From the NCBI GenBank assembly GCA_003567095.1, contig PXAQ01000229.1:1-6613 (forward strand): 6,613 nucleotides of DNA, written 5' to 3'. The notes beneath the pieces are model-generated. The model made no database searches. It was not told where the DNA came from and saw only the letters and a list, made by a program, of their open reading frames with translations. The stretch comes from Phycisphaerae bacterium. GTDB taxonomy: Bacteria > Planctomycetota > Phycisphaerae > Sedimentisphaerales > Anaerohalosphaeraceae. Positions 6,321 through 6,613 of this stretch are shown in pieces. Position numbers and translations under genes: made by a program. Each line of letters starts with the position of its first letter. Positions within the stretch are counted from its first letter, which is position 1.

Positions 6321-6613
6321 GCTAAAATCTATCTTGCTAATCAATCTGCTAATCTTTTTGTCTTTTTTAAGACTGATTTTTTTAAGATTTAAAGTGCTGT
6401 CTTTGTCCAAAACCAACTGAGGCAAAACATGGAGGTTCTTGCGCTTTGGGCCGATGGGGCGATGAGAAATCATAAAAAAGCCCGACTACCCCCCCCCTGA
6501 TATGGAACGACTTTCGTCAATCGTTAATTTTCCATTTTTTCACATTTTTTTGACCTCAAATATTTGGGCTTCTCAAAGCCCCTTTTGCTCCGTCGCGTCG
6601 GCGTCGGCCTCAC
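6321..6613. other. AT-rich, low-complexity tail with no supported gene
   Basis: About 290 bases with a base composition quite unlike the coding regions up to about 6410: T-runs, three GCTAA words (6321-6325, 6336-6340, 6348-6352) and small inverted repeats. GTCTT (6360-6364) pairs with AAGAC (6369-6373) and is followed shortly by a seven-T run. AATCTT (6351-6356) pairs with AAGATT (6384-6389). A less AT-rich patch (about 6413-6500) contains a nine-C run at 6489-6497. GGGCTT (6566-6571) and AAGCCC (6576-6581) form a 6-bp hairpin with a 4-base loop. The final ~25 bases are GC-rich with GTCGGC-type repeats and may be the edge of another gene. A frame on the - strand is open from the window end to a TAA at 6524-6526 (about 29 codons, rich in Lys and Arg), but that is too short to call. 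Confidence 0.6.

Noticed and set aside
6360..6383. Second terminator: GTCTT/AAGAC hairpin followed by a T-run
   Set aside because: The stem is only 5 bp and AT-rich, and the T-run is separated by TGA. It adds little after the strong terminator at 6276-6320, so I left it as part of the AT-rich tail.
6258..6473. 71-codon Lys-rich open frame on the - strand after the tRNA
   Set aside because: It runs through the strong + strand terminator, has no nearby ribosome site, and its composition simply reflects the T-rich + strand.
6550..6578. Promoter starting with TTGACC at 6550-6555
   Set aside because: No acceptable -10 box lies 16-18 bases downstream, and TCAAAG at the right distance is a poor match.

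Overview
The window is a stretch of bacterial chromosome carrying ordinary housekeeping genes plus one exported repeat protein whose function I do not recognise. Organism: the protein-coding DNA is moderately GC-rich, the promoters look like the housekeeping sigma-70 type, and the tRNA lacks an encoded CCA end. The threonine synthase active-site wording ([11 protein letters not shown]) and the enlarged central loop of the MurJ-like protein remind me of Planctomycetota, perhaps the Phycisphaerae side. That assignment comes from memory of family sequences, not from a search, and is held at modest confidence. All recognisable genes are on the + strand.

Layout. Positions 1-1047 hold the 3' part of a threonine synthase gene whose 5' end lies outside the window. 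A 161-base gap with a good sigma-70 promoter (1150-1178) leads to a MurJ/MviN lipid II flippase gene (1209-2825). A near-consensus promoter (2851-2879) then drives a small YbaK-type aminoacyl-tRNA deacylase gene (2929-3390). After 81 bases comes a 782-residue secreted protein with a signal peptide, TPR-like helical repeats, a beta-rich middle and a HEAT-like end (3472-5820). An AT-rich spacer with a candidate promoter precedes a 57-residue 2[4Fe-4S] ferredoxin gene (5998-6171). Nine bases after its stop is tRNA-Glu(UUC) (6181-6253), then a strong intrinsic terminator (6276-6320). The last ~290 bases are AT-rich with T-runs, a nine-C run and small hairpins, and no gene I can support.

How the genes relate: there is no obvious single pathway. 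Threonine synthesis, cell-wall precursor flipping, tRNA proofreading, electron transfer and a glutamate tRNA are separate housekeeping jobs. Separate promoters for murJ, the deacylase and the ferredoxin argue for several short transcription units rather than one operon. The exceptions are the deacylase and the exported repeat protein, which may share a transcript, and the ferredoxin and tRNA-Glu, which probably share both a transcript and a terminator.

I found no CRISPR array, transposase, integrase, toxin-antitoxin pair or defence gene. The items most worth a second look are the unknown exported protein, the ferredoxin-tRNA unit, the MurJ loop insertion, and the odd low-GC tail with its poly-C run.
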